Positions 47,031 to 60,194 of a DNA stretch of 64,000 nt are shown here, piece by piece. Origin of the DNA: Acanthosepion esculentum. Taxonomy: Eukaryota > Mollusca > Cephalopoda > Sepiida > Sepiidae. The position numbers and the translations under genes were made by a program. How positions within the stretch are numbered: the stretch's first letter is position 1; each line of letters starts with the position of its first letter. The stretch lies in contig OZ038507.1 in assembly GCA_964036315.1 (NCBI GenBank), forward strand, positions 60,423,002-60,487,001. The letters run 5' to 3'. The notes beneath the pieces are model-generated. The model saw nothing but the letters and a program-made list of their open reading frames with translations. It was not told the DNA's origin and did not search any database.

Positions 47031-47590
47031 AGTCTGTTTCTCAATTTCGTCCCTTACTTTTCTGTTTGTGTCTTGTAGTCACTAAAACCCAAATTGCTAT
47101 ATTTTTCTCCAGTGCTTTTATTGTTTTTTAACAAAAGCCCAAGAACCTGAAGCCGCCTTGAACAAATAATTACTTTTTTTCTCATTTTTTTTTTTTTAAA
47201 GCCAACCCTGATGTTGCTCTTCTTCTCTGTCTGACCATATACCCTATTCCCATAGACCATGGGCACGAACAAGACAAACAAACTGTGCAAACTTCATTTT
47301 GGTGGGCAAAAACACATTTTACATTAGTCAGGAAAGAAGAAAATAGTAAAAAAAAGTAAACTTTTTTTTTTTCTTTTTCGTTTTTTTTACATTCGGAGAA
47401 CTACATTGTAAAAAGTCCAGTGAAAACTGAAAGTAAGTTTTATTTACTTTATGAAAACCCGAAATAATTCATAAGCGCCAAATCATTCAAGGAAAGTCAG
47501 TTAATCAAGCAAGAATAACCTGAAAATAAGTTCCCTTCATTTTTTTTTCGTCTTTTTAACGCGAAATTGTTGATGTTTTGCGTTAGTTTC
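47031..47590. other. Spacer, no gene seen
   Basis: Unique A+T-rich sequence. The minus-strand frame 47054-47290 has no domain. Confidence 0.4.
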
Positions 47591-47599
47591 TACTTCTCA

Positions 47600-47698
47600 T
47601 TATTATCATTATTATTATTATTATTGTTGTTGTTTTTGTTTCAGAAACGTTTCTCTTAAAATATTATGGTTAATTTTAATTTTTAAAATGTTACTTTA

Positions 47699-47747
<49 letters not shown>

Positions 47748-47858
47748 TAATAATAATAATTATTATTATTTTATTATTATTGCATTAGGAAAAACGTTTC
47801 TCTAAATTTTGGTTAATTTTAAAAAGTTACTTTATTTTTTTATTTATTGTTATTTAAT

Positions 47859-47890
<32 letters not shown>

Positions 47891-47953
47891 TAATTATACC
47901 TAAAAACGTTCCTATAAATTTTGGTTAATTTTAAAAAAATACTATATTTTATT

Positions 47954-47989
<36 letters not shown>

Positions 47990-48214
47990 ATAATTATATA
48001 ATAATAATAATAATATATAATAATGATAATTATATAATAATAATAATAATATATAATAATGATAATAATTATATAATAATAATAATTATATAATAATAAT
48101 AATTATATAATAATAATAATGATTATTATTATTATTGTTTTACAAAAGACGATTCTCTAATATAAATTTTGGTTAATTTTAAAAAGTTACTTTATATTAT
48201 TTTTTATCTGTTAC

Positions 48215-48257
<43 letters not shown>

Positions 48258-48445
48258 TAATAATAATAATTATTATTGTTTTATGAAAAAAATGTTTGTC
48301 TAATTTTGCTTAATTTTGGATTTGTTTTTAAAAATTGTTAAAAATTTTATTTTTTTATTTATGATTATTATTTAATAATAATAATAACAATAACAATAAT
48401 TATTAATATAATAATAATATAATAATTATTATCACTCTTTAATTA
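47600..48445. repeat. (ATT)n/(AAT)n field with repeated linker
   Basis: ATT and AAT runs alternate. A linker, CGTTTCTCTAAATTTTGGTTA-like (motif TTTTGGTTAATTTTAAAAA), recurs at about 47808, 47919, 48168 and, degenerate, at 48305. Blocks of ATT followed by AAT can form long hairpins. The structure suggests duplication of a unit of about 110-250 bp. Confidence 0.85.
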
Positions 48446-48827
48446 ATGTCGTTTAGAATTTAAGCCTTAAAAAGTAAAATCCTTGAAAACAAAAAATGAT
48501 TCATGAATGATTCACCAAAATGTAAAAAAAGTTATTTTCAAAAATCAATAAGCAATCGTTCGAATCTGTCAATAATTGTTGCCAAAGTTTATTGCCGACA
48601 TTGAAATGAGGAAGGATGTTGGTTTTTTTAGCTTTATTAACAATAGTGAAATAAAAATGATTAGAATTTTTAGAGTCTAATTTTGGAAAAAAAAAAAAAA
48701 AAAATAGTGTTTTTTCTGATCACACGACACTTGGAAAGTAAATAAAAATAAGTTTTAAACTAAAAAGTTAACATAAAGTGTAAAAACAAAACACACACCG
48801 AAAAAAGAAAGATGATGACAATAAATC
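48446..48827. other. Spacer, no gene seen
   Basis: A+T-rich sequence with an A-run at about 48688-48704. Confidence 0.4.
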
Positions 48828-48864
<37 letters not shown>

Positions 48865-49201
48865 CACATAAAACAAAGTAAAAATAAGAGGAAATTTACT
48901 AATAATAATAATTAAAAATAATAATAATCCCATAAAAGCAAAGAGGAAATAATAATAATAACAATAATAATAATAATAATAATAATAATAATCTCATAAA
49001 ACAAAGTCTAGAGGTGATACTACTACTAATAATAATAACAACAGAAGTAATATATTCTCAATCTCATACAAAGCAAAGAGATGATGATGATGGTGATGAT
49101 GATGATGATGATGATGATAATAATCTCATACAACAAATAGGTAATATTACTACTAAGTAATAATAATAATAATAATAGCATGCAAACAGGGAAAAGAGGT
49201 G

Positions 49202-49242
<41 letters not shown>

Positions 49243-49320
49243 CTCATACAAAGCAAAGAGGAGATAATAATAATAATAATAATAATATTAATAATAATAA
49301 TAATAATAATAATCTCATAA
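48828..49320. repeat. (AAT)n field with CTCATA-AAACA-AAG linker
   Basis: AAT runs are separated by a linker of the type AATCTCATAnAAnnAAAG-AGG at about 48929, 48992, 49062, 49123, 49241 and 49312. This makes an irregular higher-order repeat of about 60-120 bp. One segment at 49080-49118 is (ATG)n. Confidence 0.85.
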
Positions 49321-50084
49321 AACTAAGTAGGAGATAACTCTAAAAACTACTGCTACTACTAATAATAATTAAAGATGACAACAATAAAGTTAGACACTAT
49401 TTTTATGGTTATGTGAGCACAAGACTAAAAAAATTGTTTACAAACGATTTTTGGTTCATGTCAGGTTTTCAAGCGGGAAAAAATGTAAGGAAAATAAAAA
49501 TAAAAAAAAAAGAAAGAAGGTATTGTCCTAAGTTTTGTCTGGCGAAAGAGACACGACAAAATAACCTGTTTTCTGAAAGAACAAACGACTGTTGACAATC
49601 CTTCTTTTTTTCTTTTTCTTTTTTTTTTTCTTTCCCCGAAAATTTTCGAAATGTAAAGAAAAATAAGAAGAACAACGTACGCTGTGATGCGAGTGTTCGA
49701 GAGTATTCGTTATATTGACTCTCTGGCCCTGAATATTTGGGGAGATAATTTTATAAACATTCATTTTTTTTTTTTTTTTCCCCCCTACGTTTTACGTTTT
49801 TATACAACAACAACAACAAAAAGAAAAGAAGAAAAAATATTTATATAAAACAAAAAGGAAAGAATAATGAATCTAGAATAAATAAATAAATCTGTTATTT
49901 ACATTGATTTTGGGGGAAGAGAGAAGCGAAGTTTTTAATTTTGCGCATTCTGTGGCAGAAGAAACAAGTGCTTTATTAAATAAATGCTTTTTTGAATGTC
50001 GATTGTCGAAAGATTCCCCCCCTTTTTCAACATGCCTTTGGCCTTATTCATTGGCATTTGACCAGTAAACGATCATAACTCCCT

Positions 50085-50132
<48 letters not shown>

Positions 50133-53100
50133 ATATTCCGTATTATTTATAGCGAAATCATTTCATTTCACTGAAATACTTTTTAAAATTAATTATTAAT
50201 TAATTGCTCTTTTTTTTTTGGCGGGGTTAGAAAAATGATGCAATAATTGTTTTTATCTTTGCAAAAGGAAATTTAAAACCATAAACATTTAAATTCAGTT
50301 TAAAGAGTTCTTCACATCAAGGTAGTGTTTAGTGTTTCTTTCCTTTTCATTTTAGCAGCTGATACCAACCAAAATAATAACAACATCGAGAAAAACATCG
50401 ACTCCATATCTAGCAGTTAAAGAGAAATGGAGATGTATCCCTACTCTCTTCCGTGGCATACGACAACAACAATGAAGGCGCGACACTGTAGCAATTATTA
50501 AACGGGTAAACAATGATAGAAAATGAGCTTTTCTGAATTTTATCTTACTGGTTAGTTTTTTCTATCCGATGTCTGCTCCAGTTTGTTTTTGTTTGTTTTT
50601 TTTTACTACGAACTATTTCGCCTTGCGTAGAGTCGAAGCGTGCTGTTTTGTGGCTCTGCGACTTTGCGAATGTAAACAATGGCGCGTGGCCCTCTGTTGT
50701 TAAAAAGTCAGCCTTCTAAATTTTTCTTCTCCGTTTTCGATTTTTAACCCATTCCTTGGCTCGGTTTTTCTCTTTTTCCTCCAGATATTTTCCCTACTCC
50801 TTCTTTATCCCATTTTCTCACTTTCTTCTTCTTTGTCCCTCTCTCTTCCCCTCCTCCTACTCTTTCTTAATAAAATGTCATAGTCCACATTACATTTTTC
50901 TACAAACTTTTTTTTCTTGCCCGTCTCTCTTAAAAAAGAAAAAAAAAAACAACAACAACGAAAACAGCCTTTGCTTTCTTTCTTTCTCTCTCTCTCCTCT
51001 CTGTCTCTCTCTTCTTTTCTTTCCTTTTTCATTGCTCATCTTTTATTACTTTGAGTATTATTCTCCTTTCCTTCTTTGAATAACCTTAACCCCCTCCTTC
51101 TCACAACAACCTTTTCTAACAACAACATAAACAGCAGTAAATTCCTTCTCGTAGTAGTAAATTTACAACTTGGGCATCATAGCCAATTTCACATAATAAT
51201 AAACTGACTGTCAAAAAAAAAAAAAAAAAAAGACGGCATTCTTTTTTTTATTACTATTAATTTATTAAATTTAAATTTATTTATGTTGACGGAGCATCTG
51301 CAAACCTGCAGTTTTAAAAAGAAAATCTTGTTCTCTTTTCCCTTTACCACTGTCAGACTAAAATCCATCACAACAATTGTGAATAATTCACAACAAATTA
51401 TTATTTTCCGTCTGTCAAAAAACAATCCTAATATAATAATCGAGACGAAAAATTCAGGTTTTTTTTAAAAGATATTTTTTTACATAACGCGTAATGTTTT
51501 TTTCTAGGCTGATACATTCAGATATATTTTATTTTGAGAGAGAAAATATATTTTGAAAAAGAAAAAAAAAAAAGTTTATTTATTTATTTTACTATTTCTA
51601 CGAAATAAATATTTTTAAACACTTATTTTTTAGGTATTGCATTTCATATCTCATGTACTTACCAACAACCAACCGATTTTTTTATATACAAAAAAAAAAA
51701 AAAAAAAAACGAAATTGAAAATGTATTCATACTTTAAATAATGTATGTGCCAGTCACCCTCAGAAGAAAAAATAAATAAATAAAAAGTTTCAGTGTGCAT
51801 AAAATATGTAAAAAGTGACGAAAATAAACAACAATTTACAATTTACTCCTGCAAAAATAACAAAACTCTACCAGCAGCAACAACAACAACATGTGCAAAT
51901 GTTGTGATAAAAATAAATCCTCCTTTTTAAATGCAAGAAGACAACAATGTGCCCTCCTTTTGCATATAAAGCATGTGCGTGCATATACCCAGTTTTAAAA
52001 AAAATCAACATTGCACACGTGTAGAGATGCATTTAAAAGTTACACATCATCAAAGACGGAAAACAATTATTTTTGCATATATGCAAAACCCAGAAAAATG
52101 ATAATACGCGCCCCGCACAGCACATGTTAAAAGGAATTAAAAGATGGGGTCCACAGCCACTACTGTATGATTTAATATTCAAAAACACAGCCAAACTATG
52201 GCTTTTTAAAGAATAAATAACACTTAACAGCGTCAATTATGAAGTGTATATTATTTATTGTGTCGAATATCATCAGTTATTAGCGAGAAATTGATTTATT
52301 ATAATAAAATCTGGGTAGAAATTCCTTCAAAATAAAACCCGTTTGCTACTACAACAAAAAGGAAGGGGGCGGCTGTTGGTGGTGATGTTGTAGTCGCAAG
52401 AAAGCAGACGAGCTTAGAAGAGAGGCGAAATAAGATGCGTGTAAAATCCTAACAAATGCAGGTAGAATGATGAAAATTGGCATTTTAGTAGACGGGATGC
52501 CACTGATGTCGCCTGTCAAGTCAGTTTTCATGTACATCGTCCAGTTTTTGCTCCCTGTAAAATTTTTTTTGCAGCCTACAGTGCGCATAATTCATTTCAA
52601 AATAAACACACACGCCCCCCCTCCAATTCTGTACTCTTTATTTTTACTACAACGAAGACGGCCGCTACTACGTGCCTAAAAAAAGGGGCCAATGGAGATA
52701 AATAATTTGCAAAATATCAACAATACGAAGTAAATGTTAAGTGATTATAATCAAATAGAAAAGAATATTTAGACCTTTTAGGTGTTGAATTTGTTTTTGT
52801 TTTGTTTTTTTAATATAGTGTAAGAAGGTTTTTTTGGCTTTTCAGAAATGTCTAGTTTGTTTTAATGTATCACAAAGACATCTGTGTTTAGATAGACTTA
52901 TTTTTTCCGTGAGTCGAGAATAATTCTAGTTTTAGACTTTGTATATATATATATAATAAATGTGTGTGTATGTATGTATGTATGTGTTATTATATTTTTT
53001 CTTTATTCTTTTTTTTTTTTTTTTTTTTTACAATTCCATTTCGACTTAATTCAGAAGCATTGGTTTTAATGCGAAGCGCTTACCTTGTAGATTGACCATG

Positions 53101-53332
53101 GGTAAGTTGAATTCCCGCAAATTTTTTAGACAAATGTTGGAGTTTAGCTGACGGGTCTACTTTGTTTTAAAAATGATGTCATCGCTCCTTATATGGAAAC
53201 AGCCAATCAGATCGCTTCTCGTCACTGCGACAAGCCTAGACACGTTAGCTTGAGCCAGAACCTGCAGTTGGGTGTCTGATTTGCTTTCTGCCCTCTCTTT
53301 CTTCATCTGGCGCTCACTTTTCTTGCACGTCT

Positions 53333-53363
<31 letters not shown>

Positions 53364-53760
53364 TTCTTCCCCAGCACAATATGATAGCAACTGGTCTAGC
53401 CCAAAACCCACGGCAACTAACTCACCCAATTTACAGGGGCACGTTTTCTCTTCTTAACCCTCATCATATATAAGAAAAACCACTATATTTTCTCTCTGTC
53501 TTGTAAATATTTTCAAAGTCCTTACTTATTTTTGGACTAGTGGTTACTCTTTAAAAAGGCTGACTGATACTAGTGAGCCTTTATCTTTTTTTTTTCTCTC
53601 TCACGATTTATTTGGTAACACTTACTTTTTCGTTATAAGAGCACTTTATTTTTTTTACACGCTATTTTTTTCACACACGTCTCAATAGAACATCTTTTTA
53701 ATTATATATATTTTTTTATTTATACACAGTAACAATTTTATACAGTCACAAAGGAAACGT
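49321..53760. other. Long A+T-rich region, no gene recognised
   Basis: Over 4 kb of mostly unique sequence. It holds (CA)n(TA)n at about 50089-50132, pyrimidine-rich sequence at 50750-51090, A/T-runs and (TTTC)n at about 53335-53360. A short G+C-richer stretch with AACAATGGCGCG lies at about 50625-50700. It could be a transcript start, but no splice site or downstream frame supports that. Frames at 52349-52679 are open on both strands without a domain. Confidence 0.4.
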
Positions 53761-53910
53761 CAATAATTGTCCGTGTCGAGAAAAATCTTGGTCTCTTTTC
53801 TAAAACGACAAGGAATTACACTACACTCTACACACATATACATAAGCAAGTTTTCGTTTTTGCAGGCTCATAAAAAATGTCAAGTGGATGCGCATACATA
53901 TTTACAAAAA

Positions 53911-53955
<45 letters not shown>
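53911..53955. repeat. (ATT)n microsatellite
   Basis: ATT units only; read as poly-Ile or poly-Tyr in long frames. Confidence 0.95.
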
Positions 53956-54195
53956 GCTCAGTGATTCTCATTGGGATCAAGTGACAGTAAATCGCAGTTG
54001 TCTTTCAAGGTTGTTTTTTATTTTTTGGCTTTTTCGGATTTCGAAGACATTTTTTCTTTTCTTCTTTTCTTTTTTTGGAAAAGGGCTTGAAAAAAATAAG
54101 GGTTCGAAGGGTTTTTTATGGCAAGTTACAATCGTCTACTACAGTTTTCTTTCTGTTAGTTCTCGAGCAAGGTCCTGGTATACTTCTTTTTCCTC

Positions 54196-54199
<4 letters not shown>

Positions 54200-54258
<59 letters not shown>
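54200..54258. repeat. (CT)n(CA)n compound microsatellite
   Basis: CT dinucleotides pass directly into CA. A similar CT-to-CA compound tract is at 54750-54808, and both follow a CAAGGTCCTGGTAT block (54170 and 54708), showing a local duplication. Confidence 0.9.
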
Positions 54259-54264
<6 letters not shown>

Positions 54265-54382
54265 TTACGCACACACATACACACACGTACACATCATTTT
54301 ACTGTTGCCTGACAGAACAGCGACATCTACTACCTGATATTCTACATGTCTTTGTTTATTTACATCTGTTTCCCTGACATGG

Positions 54383-54415
<33 letters not shown>

Positions 54416-54767
54416 TGATCGAAGGCTTTCACGACTAGGATTTGGTACGTCGCAATGTAGTCTTCTTGGTTTTTCTTGTTGATTTTAAATTTTCATTAAA
54501 CCTTTTTAAAGAATATCCTTCTAGTTTAAAAAAAATACTTGCATCAGTTTTCCAGTATAAATTTGTTTTCGTTTTTTTTTTTTTTAACAAAAAAATAAAA
54601 TAAAAGTAAAGTTAGTAAACAAACAAATATATTCAAGAAACGTTTCGATATTGATGGTTAGACTCGTCTAAAAATTTTAGACTAAAATGTTCCTTGTGTT
54701 CCCGGGCAAGGTCCTGGTATTTTTATGCATCTTTTCTCTCTCCTCTCCCCACTCTCTCGCTCTCTCT

Positions 54768-54810
<43 letters not shown>

Positions 54811-55011
54811 TTACTCAGTTGTGTTATAGAACTGTGACATCTACATAAACTTTCATGCCCTGCTTTTTTTTCTTTTTTTTTGTTTATTTAACTAATATTC
54901 GCTCAATACATGGCCCAAGAGTCACTCAAAGTAGAAGGTTACTTTGTGGATTTATTAGCATAGGAAATAACAAGCCTTAGGAGTATAGAGCTAAAGTCTA
55001 CTTTAGAAGGA
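54259..55011. other. Spacer, microsatellite scatter
   Basis: (ATT)n at about 54384-54415, (CA)n at about 54775-54808, A-runs. A minus-strand ATCGAAACGTTTCTTGAAT at 54636-54654 resembles a hammerhead 3' half (see findings). Confidence 0.4.
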
Positions 55012-55092
55012 ACCGGAATCCAAATCCTAAACAGGGAACAAGGGATAAAAAGCTCTACTCCTGTTTGAAAGATCGGGGAGAAGTGTGAACCA
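55012..55092 (+). repeat. Dispersed repeat family Z, copy 2
   Basis: AATCCTAAACAGGGAACAAG, GGGATAAAAAGC, CTCTACTCCTGTT and GAGAAGTGTGAACC, matching 6038-6125. It ends close to an (ATT)n at 55109-55145. Confidence 0.6.
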
Positions 55093-55109
55093 ACGTTCTT
55101 TTGACATGG

Positions 55110-55145
<36 letters not shown>

Positions 55146-55224
55146 GGTCGCGAGAGCAACGTTCCAACAAAGGGTACAAATATGCGAAGCGTAAACATAC
55201 TCATCAAGACACCCACCCTGGTAA

Positions 55225-55290
55225 GGTTATGCAGGGCACATGTATCACAGCCAAAAACGCGCGACATGGTGACAGGCTTGAATAAAATAA
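55225..55290 (+). repeat. Short dispersed repeat W, direct copy
   Basis: GGCACATGTATCACAGCCAA and GCGACATGGTGACAGG. Inverted partner at 32131-32195. Confidence 0.55.
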
Positions 55291-55865
55291 AAATAAAAAA
55301 ATAAAAAAAACGCCTGACATTACAGGTGGAACCCAGTTGAAAATAATCTTAGGTTAACCCTGAAATTCACGGTTTTCCGGGGGGTGGGGGTTCAAGTATC
55401 TAGGTGTGACTCCCAAGTCGCTCTGGCTGCCTCATCCTTCAAACTTAAAAATAAATAAACTGCTTTTTTCGACATCTGGCTATGCCGCTTCCCCATTACT
55501 CTCATTATTGAACAGAGATTCCAACCCCTAGGGAAATGCCCAACTGGCTAATGTCAAGCAACTGACAAGCAATTCTTTGATAGTGAACATCGTAATCCAC
55601 CTAGACAAAATAGGTACATGCTAACAACATTCGATCAATTAAAACCCAAAACTATGAAAGCCGTGCCAAGTGTATAGCATCAAAACAAATTATTATTATT
55701 ATTGTTATTGTTAATGTTATTATTGAGTTTGATAGCAGACTATTGTTATTGTTATTATTACTGAGTCGATAACAGCACGCTATTATTATTATTATTATTT
55801 TTATTTCCTTTGATATCTGGCGTTTACACATTTCTTTCCGGGTCCCGCCCAGGGACCTAAGGTTA
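55291..55865. other. Spacer with ATT tracts
   Basis: Unique sequence plus short (ATT)n/(GTT)n runs at about 55689-55800. A repeated GAGTTTGATAGCAGACTATT phrase recurs at 56543. Likely the 3' non-coding part or neighbour of the LINE tail that follows. Confidence 0.4.
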
Positions 55866-56315
55866 GAAATGGCATCATGACACTTTCCACTTAAAAAAAA
55901 AAGAATAAATAAATAAAATAAAACATAATAATAATGACATAGATAAAGCCCTTCGTAAAGTGTGGTCTGTACTTGTCAGAATAATTTTTTGTATCTCTTT
56001 GAGGCATGGACTTCCAGGGATCCCTTCAATCAGACTACTGGAATCTTTTCCAACCAGTCCAAGGGCTCCAACTACAACAGGGATTGTTGATGTTCGCATG
56101 TGCCACATTTTTGAGATTTCTATTTCAAGGTCCTTGTATTTCGACAGTTTTTCGAATATCTTCAAAGATACATTGCAGTCTGCAGGGACTGCCATATCAA
56201 TAAGGGGGCACTTATTTTGTTTGTGGTCTTTAATAACAATGTCTGGGCGATTAGCTTTGATTGTTCTGTCAGTGTGCATTGTGTAGTCCCATAGAATTGT
56301 AACAGGTCCTATCTC
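55866..56315 (-). mobile_element. LINE C-terminal tail with restriction-like endonuclease signature
   Basis: The minus strand reads GPVTILWDYTMHTDRTIKAN, RPDIVIKDHKQNKCPLIDMA, VPADCNVSLKIFEKLSKYKD, LEIEISKMWHMRTSTIPVVV, GALGLVG and IPGSPCLKEIQKIIL, an open frame of over 120 codons. The PD followed by IDM spacing and LSKYxDLExEI context resemble the PD-(D/E)xK restriction-like endonuclease at the C-terminus of R2/NeSL-type non-LTR elements. The frame is open from 56279 to 55875. The RT domain is missing, and (ATT)n bounds the copy on its 5' side. The family call is by eye; the coding signal is strong. Confidence 0.7.

Positions 56316-56372
<57 letters not shown>
56315..56372. repeat. (ATT)n microsatellite
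   Basis: ATT tract separating two fragments of the same LINE tail. Confidence 0.95.
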
Positions 56373-56455
56373 CCTGTTCTTTAAGGTATGAGGTCTATCA
56401 GGAATCCCTTCAGAACATTTTTATAATCAATCCGAGTGTTTCAACTACAACTTTA
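56373..56455 (-). mobile_element. Second, diverged fragment of the same LINE tail
   Basis: The minus strand reads VVVETLGLIIKMF, then a stop, RDS, two further stops and TSYLKEQ. This parallels VVVGALGLVGKDSS...PCLKEIQ of the neighbouring copy. It is more decayed, with several stops. Also inside (ATT)n. Confidence 0.55.
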
Positions 56456-56559
56456 TTATTATTATTATTATTTTTGTTGTTGTTGAGTTTGAGAACAGCA
56501 TGCTATTATTATTAACCTTGTTATTGTTAATGTTATTATTATTGAGTTTGATTGCAGAC

Positions 56560-56591
<32 letters not shown>

Positions 56592-56894
56592 GAGTGAGAC
56601 TATAACTCTATTTTTTATTATTGTTTATACTTTAGTTTAAACTCACACGCACTTTGGCGTGCGAGTAAGTTAAAAAGAAATGATGTGCCAAAATGGAAAC
56701 TTTTCACCCCGACAGTCTCTTGTGTGTACATACGCGGGCATACATGATATTAAGTACGCATGCAAATACATATACACACACCACATACGTGTGTATGTAC
56801 ACACAGAGAATATCATATGCAGTAGCACCTCCCGCATTCATTCACATAGGTAGAAATGCATAGAACAACGTACCTTCTTGTATCTAAAAACTAC

Positions 56895-56895
<1 letters not shown>
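56456..56895. repeat. (ATT)n scatter and CA/GT-rich spacer
   Basis: ATT tracts at about 56455-56470 and 56562-56590, then unique sequence with ACACAC/GTGTAT motifs near 56772-56800. Confidence 0.6.
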
Positions 56896-56978
<83 letters not shown>

Positions 56979-56997
56979 GTGTGTGTGTGTGTGTGTG
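56896..56997. repeat. (TA)n-(GA)n-(GT)n compound microsatellite
   Basis: TA to about 56938, AG to about 56974, then GT from about 56980, with almost no spacer between them. Confidence 0.95.
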
Positions 56998-57259
56998 CTA
57001 TTCTATGGTCAAGAATGAGTTACAAGTACACGGACGTATTTGCGCAGATACATACATAGCTTCATACCTACAAACATACACATGGAGGGGTACATATGTA
57101 TTCATTGAAACATCTGAATATGTGTTCGGGAAAGAAATAGTTTACTTGCATGACTGTGTGTATGTGTGTTCGCTACCTTATTTTATGTAACGTTTAGTGT
57201 CTGTTGCGGTTTATTACTATGTGTAGGGGAATCGCTCATTTTCATAAGGTGGGTGCGTG

Positions 57260-58975
57260 TTTGTATAGATAGATAGATAGAAAGAAAGAAAGAAAAAAAG
57301 AAAGAAATAGGTAGATAGATAGAAAGAAAAAAAGAAAGAAATAGGTGGATAGATAGAAATGGATAAATAGAAATGATAGGTAGATAGATAGAAATGATAG
57401 ATAGATAAATAGGTAGATAGAAAGAAAAAAAGAAAGAAATAGGCAGATAGAAATGGATAAATAGAAATGATAGGTAGATAGATAGAAAATGATAGATAGA
57501 TAAATAGGTAGATAGAAAGAAAAAAAAGAAAGAAATAGGCAGATAGAAATGGATAAATAGAAATGATAGGTAGATAGATAGAAATGATAGATAGATAGAT
57601 AGATAGATAAATAGGTAGATAGAAAGAAAAAAAGAAAGAAATAGGCAGATAGAAATGGATAAATAGAAATGATAGGTAGATAGATAGAAATGATAGATAG
57701 ATAGATAGATAAATAGGTAGATAGAAAGAAAAAAGAAAGAAATAGGCAGATAGAAATGGATAAATAGAAATGATAGGTAGATAGATAGAAATGATAGATA
57801 GATAGATAAATAGGTAGATAGAAAGAAAAAAAGAAAGAAATAGGCAGATAGAAATGGATAAATAGAAATGATAGGTAGATAGATAGAAATGATAGATAGA
57901 TAGATAAATGGGTAGATAGAAAGAAAAAAAGAAAGAAATAGGCAGATAGAAATGGATAAATAGAAATGATAGGTAGATAGATAGAAATGATAGATAGATA
58001 GATAAATAGGTAGATAGAAAGAAAAAAAGAAAGAAATAGGCAGATAGAAATGGATAAATAGAAATGATAGAAAGAAAAAAAGAAAGAAATAGGCAGATTG
58101 AAATGGATAAATAGAAATAATAGATAGAAACATAGAAAAAAGAAAGAAAAAAACAGGTAGATAGAAATGGATAGATAGATAGACAAAAAAAGAAAGAAAT
58201 TGGTAGATAGATAAAAAAAGAAAGAAATTGATAGATAGATAGAAAATAGAAAAAGAAATTGGTAGATAGATAGAAAAATGAAAGAAAGAAATTGGTAGAT
58301 AGATAGAAAAAAGAAAAAAAAAGAAATAGCTACATAGATTGAAATGGATAAATAGAAAAAAGAAAGAAAGAAATAGGTAGATAGATAGAAATGGATAAAT
58401 TTAAATGATAAATAGATAGAAAGAAAGAAATTGGTAGATAGATAGAAAAAAGAAAGAAAGAAATTTGTAGATAGATAGAAAGAAAAAAGAAAGAAAGAAA
58501 TTGATAGATAGAAAAAAGAAAGAAATTGGTAGATAGATAGAAATGGATAGATAGATAGATATGAACAGAATGAGATACATAGATAGATAGATACATAGAT
58601 AGAAAAAAGAATAAAAGAAATAGGTAGATAGAAATGGATAAATAAAAATGTATAAATAGGTCGATAGGTAAAAATGAAGAGATAGATACATGCATAGGAA
58701 TGAATATATAGATAGATAGATAGATAGATAGAAAGAAAAAAGGAAAGAAAGAACTAGGTAAATAGAAATGATAGATAGGCCGATAGGTAGAAATGAAGTG
58801 ATAGATACATACATGCATAAAAATGAACAGAGAGATAGGCCGACAGACAGATATGGAGAAATGAAAAGATAGATACATATATGCATAGAAATGAACAGAT
58901 AGATAGATGGATATGAACAGACATAGATATAACCAACCAAATCTACATTCATTAGATCGAACGTAATTCATTTTT
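57260..58975. repeat. GATA/GAAA field with 98-bp higher-order repeat
   Basis: The marker AGGCAGATAGAAATGGATAA begins at 57441, 57537, 57643, 57744, 57842, 57940 and 58038, about 98 bp apart, then at 58091 after a deletion. Units also hold a GAAAGAAAAAAAGAAAGAAA block. Outside this core (58100-58975) units become irregular. The minus-strand frames of over 300 codons are repeat artefacts. Confidence 0.93.
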
Positions 58976-59037
58976 TCATTTATAGTTATAGATAAAGAGA
59001 AATCAATAGATAGATAGAGACAAATCAACAGTTCGAT

Positions 59038-59039
59038 AT

Positions 59040-59079
<40 letters not shown>

Positions 59080-59129
59080 AAACAGAATGAGATAGATAGA
59101 TAGATAGATAGATAGATAAAAACAGAATG

Positions 59130-59163
<34 letters not shown>

Positions 59164-59209
59164 AAACAGAATGAGATAGATAGATAGATAGATAGATAAA
59201 AACAGAATG

Positions 59210-59251
<42 letters not shown>

Positions 59252-59701
59252 AAACAGAATGAGATAGATAGATAGATAGATAAAAACAAAATGAGATAGA
59301 TAGATAGATAGATAGATAAAAACAGAATGACATAGATAGATAGATAGATAGATAGATAAAAACAGAATGAGATAGATAGATAGATAAAAACAGAATGAGA
59401 TAGATAGATAGATAGATAGATAGATACCAACAGAATGAGATAGATAGATAGATAGATAGATAGATAAAAACAGAATGAGATAGATAGATAGATAAAAACA
59501 GAATGAGATAGATAGATAGATAGATACCAACAGAATGAGATAGATAGATAGATAAAAACAGAATGAGATAGATAAAAGCAGAATGAGATAGATAGATAGA
59601 TAAAAACAGAATGAGATAGATAGATAGATAGATAAAAACAGAATGAGATAGATAGATAGATAAAAACAGAATGAGATAGATAGATAGATAAAAGCAGAAT
59701 G

Positions 59702-59735
<34 letters not shown>

Positions 59736-60053
59736 AAACAGAATGAGATAGATAGATAGATAGATAGATAAAAACAGAATGAGATAGATAGATAGATAGA
59801 TAAAAACAGAATGAGATAGATAGATAGATAAAAACAGAATGAGATAGATAGATAGATAGATAGATAAAAACAGAATGAAATAGATAAAAACAGAATGAGA
59901 TAGATAGATAAAAACAGAATGAGATAGATAGATAGATAGATAAAAACAGAATGAGATAAATAGATAGATAGATAGATAAAAACAGAATGAGATAGATAGA
60001 TAGATAGATAAATAGATAAAAACAGAATGAGATAGATAGATAAAAACAGAATG

Positions 60054-60095
<42 letters not shown>

Positions 60096-60106
60096 AAAAC
60101 AGAATG

Positions 60107-60167
<61 letters not shown>

Positions 60168-60190
60168 TAAACAGACTTAGATAGATAGAT
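59038..60190. repeat. (GATA)n field with AAAACAGAATGA linker
   Basis: Runs of 2-12 GATA units are separated dozens of times by the constant linker AAAACAGAATGA (a few read CCAACAGAATGA or AAAGCAGAATGA). The 655-codon minus-strand frame here arises because a 4-bp repeat plus a 12-bp linker keeps one stop-free phase; it is not a gene. Confidence 0.95.
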
Positions 60191-60194
60191 CCAG

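Noticed and set aside
50625..50760. Possible transcription start with AACAATGGCGCG
   Set aside because: The frame closes after about 22 codons and no splice donor is evident; slight G+C enrichment alone is not enough.
57183..58186. Two minus-strand frames of over 300 codons
   Set aside because: Products of the 98-bp GATA/GAAA higher-order repeat read in two phases.
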